A stretch of DNA of 64,000 nt. Source: Lachnospiraceae bacterium. Lineage in GTDB: Bacteria > Bacillota > Clostridia > Lachnospirales > Lachnospiraceae. Of this stretch, positions 62,615 to 64,000 are shown piece after piece. How positions within the stretch are numbered: position 1 is the stretch's first letter; every line of letters begins with the position of its first letter. Made by a program: the position numbers and the translations under genes. The stretch lies in the NCBI GenBank assembly GCA_017450485.1, contig JAFSTN010000001.1, positions 54,685 through 118,684 on the forward strand. The letters run 5' to 3'. Under the pieces are notes generated by a model. That model saw only the letters and a program-made list of their open reading frames with translations. It ran no database searches and was not told where the DNA came from.

Positions 62615-63556
62615 TTAACTGAAGCTTATGACCTGATCCCTGGGAGACGGTTCCTTCGCCGGAACTACCTCCAATGCCTCCAGAACAGGTCCTTCATGAC
62701 CTTCATACTCCGGCAGTGCGGCTTTATCCACCCGTGCCGTGATCGTGATCCAGTCCTTATTCTCAAGTTCGGATGTTTTGTCATACCTGCACAGATATCC
62801 GAGAAAAGACATATCTTCCGCACAGCATGTCATAGCCATCCTGCCCGGCACGAAATAATCGGCTCCTACTCCGTCGGGCTTCATGACCTGAGCGAGATAT
62901 CGTATCTTTTTCCCTAGATATCTGTCAAGATGATCCATGGCATCGATGAAAAAGATACCGAATCCGTAATTATCCAGTTCTATGATATCCGCATTCAGAT
63001 CAAACGGCAGATCCGCTTCAAAAATCTGACTGATCTCGCCCTGAGCATCCTCAAAGACTATGTCCGCCTTGGGATTGACCGCCTTTATATTTCTCTTATA
63101 TGTGGCGAGTTCCTCTCCCAATCCGTCACATCTGTTGAATATGATGAGTTCAGACTTCTTGATCATCTCATTTAAGAGTGACTTCATGTTGCTGTAGTAC
63201 ATCGGAAAAGTGGATGCATCTATGGTAGTGATCTGCTGTTCTATGCTCCAGAACCACGGCAGCTTCACATTCTTATAATTCCACATCCCGTTGAACTCCA
63301 CGATCACTCGCGCGGGCTTGTAAGTCTTATCGAGCTCCTGTAGTTTCTCGGGGGTAAAATCGGCCTCGTTCTCAATGACTTCCTTGACGGTGCGTGTGTT
63401 TCTGAGAAGTTCGGGGTCATACTCGATCTCGCCCTCTTCACACAGTATCAGAAGCGTGGTCCCTTTCTCCTGAAAATAAGGCTGTGCCAATGTGTAGTTG
63501 ATAAACTCGGATTTCCCGCTCTCCAGGAAACCCGTGATCATATATACCGGTCTCAC
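62615..63556 (-). CDS. G3E (CobW-like) GTPase
   Basis: A 313-residue P-loop GTPase with Walker A GFLESGKSEFI, VIVEFNGMW in the switch region and guanine motif FNRCD. The canonical CxCC metal site is absent, as in the CobW relatives common in Clostridia. The C-terminal half (GFGIFFIDAMDHLD … AMTCCAEDMSFLGYLC) carries a vicinal CC and a later C that could bind metal. The start GTG overlaps the stop of the upstream His-rich CobW gene (GTGA), so the two should be made together. Confidence 0.85.
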   Translation of the reverse strand: MRPVYMITGFLESGKSEFINYTLAQPYFQEKGTTLLILCEEGEIEYDPELLRNTRTVKEVIENEADFTPEKLQELDKTYKPARVIVEFNGMWNYKNVKLPWFWSIEQQITTIDASTFPMYYSNMKSLLNEMIKKSELIIFNRCDGLGEELATYKRNIKAVNPKADIVFEDAQGEISQIFEADLPFDLNADIIELDNYGFGIFFIDAMDHLDRYLGKKIRYLAQVMKPDGVGADYFVPGRMAMTCCAEDMSFLGYLCRYDKTSELENKDWITITARVDKAALPEYEGHEGPVLEALEVVPAKEPSPRDQVISFS

Positions 63557-64000
63557 TTCTTTATCAGTCCTTCCAGTCCGTGCACATCCAGCTCGGCACC
63601 GATCACACAGAACTTACCCGTGACATCGGGCTCACCGGTACGTACGTTCTTCTCTCCGGGTACGTAATCGAAGTATATCCATCCGCCTTCGGTATCGGGA
63701 ACCATTCCCTTGGCCCTGAGTACGGCGCCATACTTCTCCGAGTCGAGTTCATCAAGGATACGATCGATCTCTTCTGTCGAATATTTGGCCGGAGTCTCAT
63801 ATCCCCAGCTGTCAAATATATCATCCGCATGATGATGGTGATGATGGTCATGTCCGTGATGGTGATGCTCGTGCTCGTCGTCATCATCGTCATCATCGTC
63901 ATCATCGTGGTGGTGGTGATGATGCTCATGCTCGTCGTCATCATCGTCATCATCATCGTGGTGGTGATGATGCTCATGCTCGTCGTCATCGTCGTCATCG
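63553..64000 (-). CDS. CobW-type metallochaperone, C-terminal part with His/Asp repeat (partial)
   Basis: The last 148 codons are present; the gene runs off the right edge. The visible part starts with three blocks of Asp runs, EHEH and His runs, then HDHHHHHH, and ends in a globular domain (ADDIFDSWGYETPAKYSTEEIDRILDEL … GKFCVIGAELDVHGLEGLIKK) typical of CobW C-terminal domains. His/Asp tails in G3E GTPases bind zinc, nickel or cobalt. The N-terminal GTPase domain is not seen, so family assignment rests on the tail, the C-domain and the adjacent G3E gene. Confidence 0.75.
   Translation of the reverse strand, partial: DDDDDDEHEHHHHHDDDDDDDDEHEHHHHHHDDDDDDDDDDEHEHHHHGHDHHHHHHADDIFDSWGYETPAKYSTEEIDRILDELDSEKYGAVLRAKGMVPDTEGGWIYFDYVPGEKNVRTGEPDVTGKFCVIGAELDVHGLEGLIKK
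63828..64000. repeat. GAT/GAC–CAT/CAC codon repeat array (DDDDEHEHHHH)
   Basis: The coding DNA is a low-complexity array of gat, gac, cat, cac and gag codons arranged as three near-copies of a 45–54-base unit (Asp run, EHEH, His run). Codon-internal variation (gat/gac) suggests expansion followed by drift. Confidence 0.85.

Noticed and set aside
63603-63998. Met/Thr/Ile-rich frame in the His/Asp repeat region
   Set aside because: The gat/cat repeat gives ATG/ACG/ATC codons in an alternative frame. The His/Asp frame continues into a conserved C-terminal domain and is the real one.
63828-64000. Tandem repeat array as a possible CRISPR or VNTR regulatory element
   Set aside because: Units are codon repeats in frame with a metal-binding protein tail, with no spacers or palindromic repeats.

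Overview
The window reads as chromosomal DNA of a Lachnospiraceae-like (Clostridia, Gram-positive Firmicutes) gut or rumen bacterium. The support is the gene order Asp23–nusB–xseA–xseB–ispA–dxs–tlyA–nadK near recN, strong AGGAGG-type ribosome sites, sigma-A-type promoters, a hemZ-type radical SAM enzyme, FtsX-type ABC exporters and many intracellular glycoside hydrolases. Almost everything lies on the minus strand; only a small secreted protein (17.8 kb), a CE2-like esterase (40.6 kb) and recN (50.1 kb) are on the plus strand. I see no rRNA, CRISPR array, prophage or insertion sequence. The one RNA gene I can support is tRNA-Ala(GGC). No stretch over 300 bases is without a feature.

Layout. 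1–3.8 kb: a truncated GH2 beta-galactosidase, a 136-nt imperfect palindrome, and an apt–purine permease salvage operon. 3.9–17.6 kb: ten tightly packed genes, apparently one operon. They encode two diguanylate cyclases, an HD-GYP phosphodiesterase with an ECF-S-like membrane domain, a GT4 glycosyltransferase, a GT-C-like membrane protein, a GH13 glucosidase, a patatin, a phosphoribosyltransferase-like protein and two small membrane proteins. One of the cyclases is a single polypeptide with a LacI-type sugar-binding domain, GGDEF, GH53 endo-galactanase and a carbohydrate-binding-like tail. This operon is the most unusual part of the window.

17.8–31 kb: a small secreted protein, a MacA/Vex-type adaptor–ATPase–permease exporter with its own two-component system, and a run of small metabolic genes (MBL hydrolase, G3E GTPase, monooxygenase, PNPOx-like, GNAT, tRNA-dihydrouridine synthase, XRE-AbrB regulator, acyltransferase). 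31–40.5 kb: GH105, a class C serine hydrolase, several accessory enzymes, and a radical SAM gene behind an OhrR-type redox regulator whose promoter carries a perfect palindromic operator. This stretch holds two gene remnants: a 35-codon P-loop fragment and a CorA C-terminus fused to the tRNA-Ala region.

40.5–64 kb is more conserved: CE2-like esterase, hemZ, a heterodimeric ABC exporter, an MBL hydrolase, a bifunctional RelA/SpoT enzyme, recN, the isoprenoid/exonuclease VII cluster, a transglutaminase lipoprotein, prfC, deoB and two overlapping G3E (CobW-type) GTPases. The last of these carries a striking His/Asp repeat tail and runs off the window.

Together, the GH2, GH53, GH105, GH13 and CE2-like genes point to intracellular digestion of imported plant oligosaccharides. 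The 10-gene operon suggests that sugar status is tied to cyclic-di-GMP and to synthesis of a surface glycan or glycolipid. That link is inference from domains and co-location.
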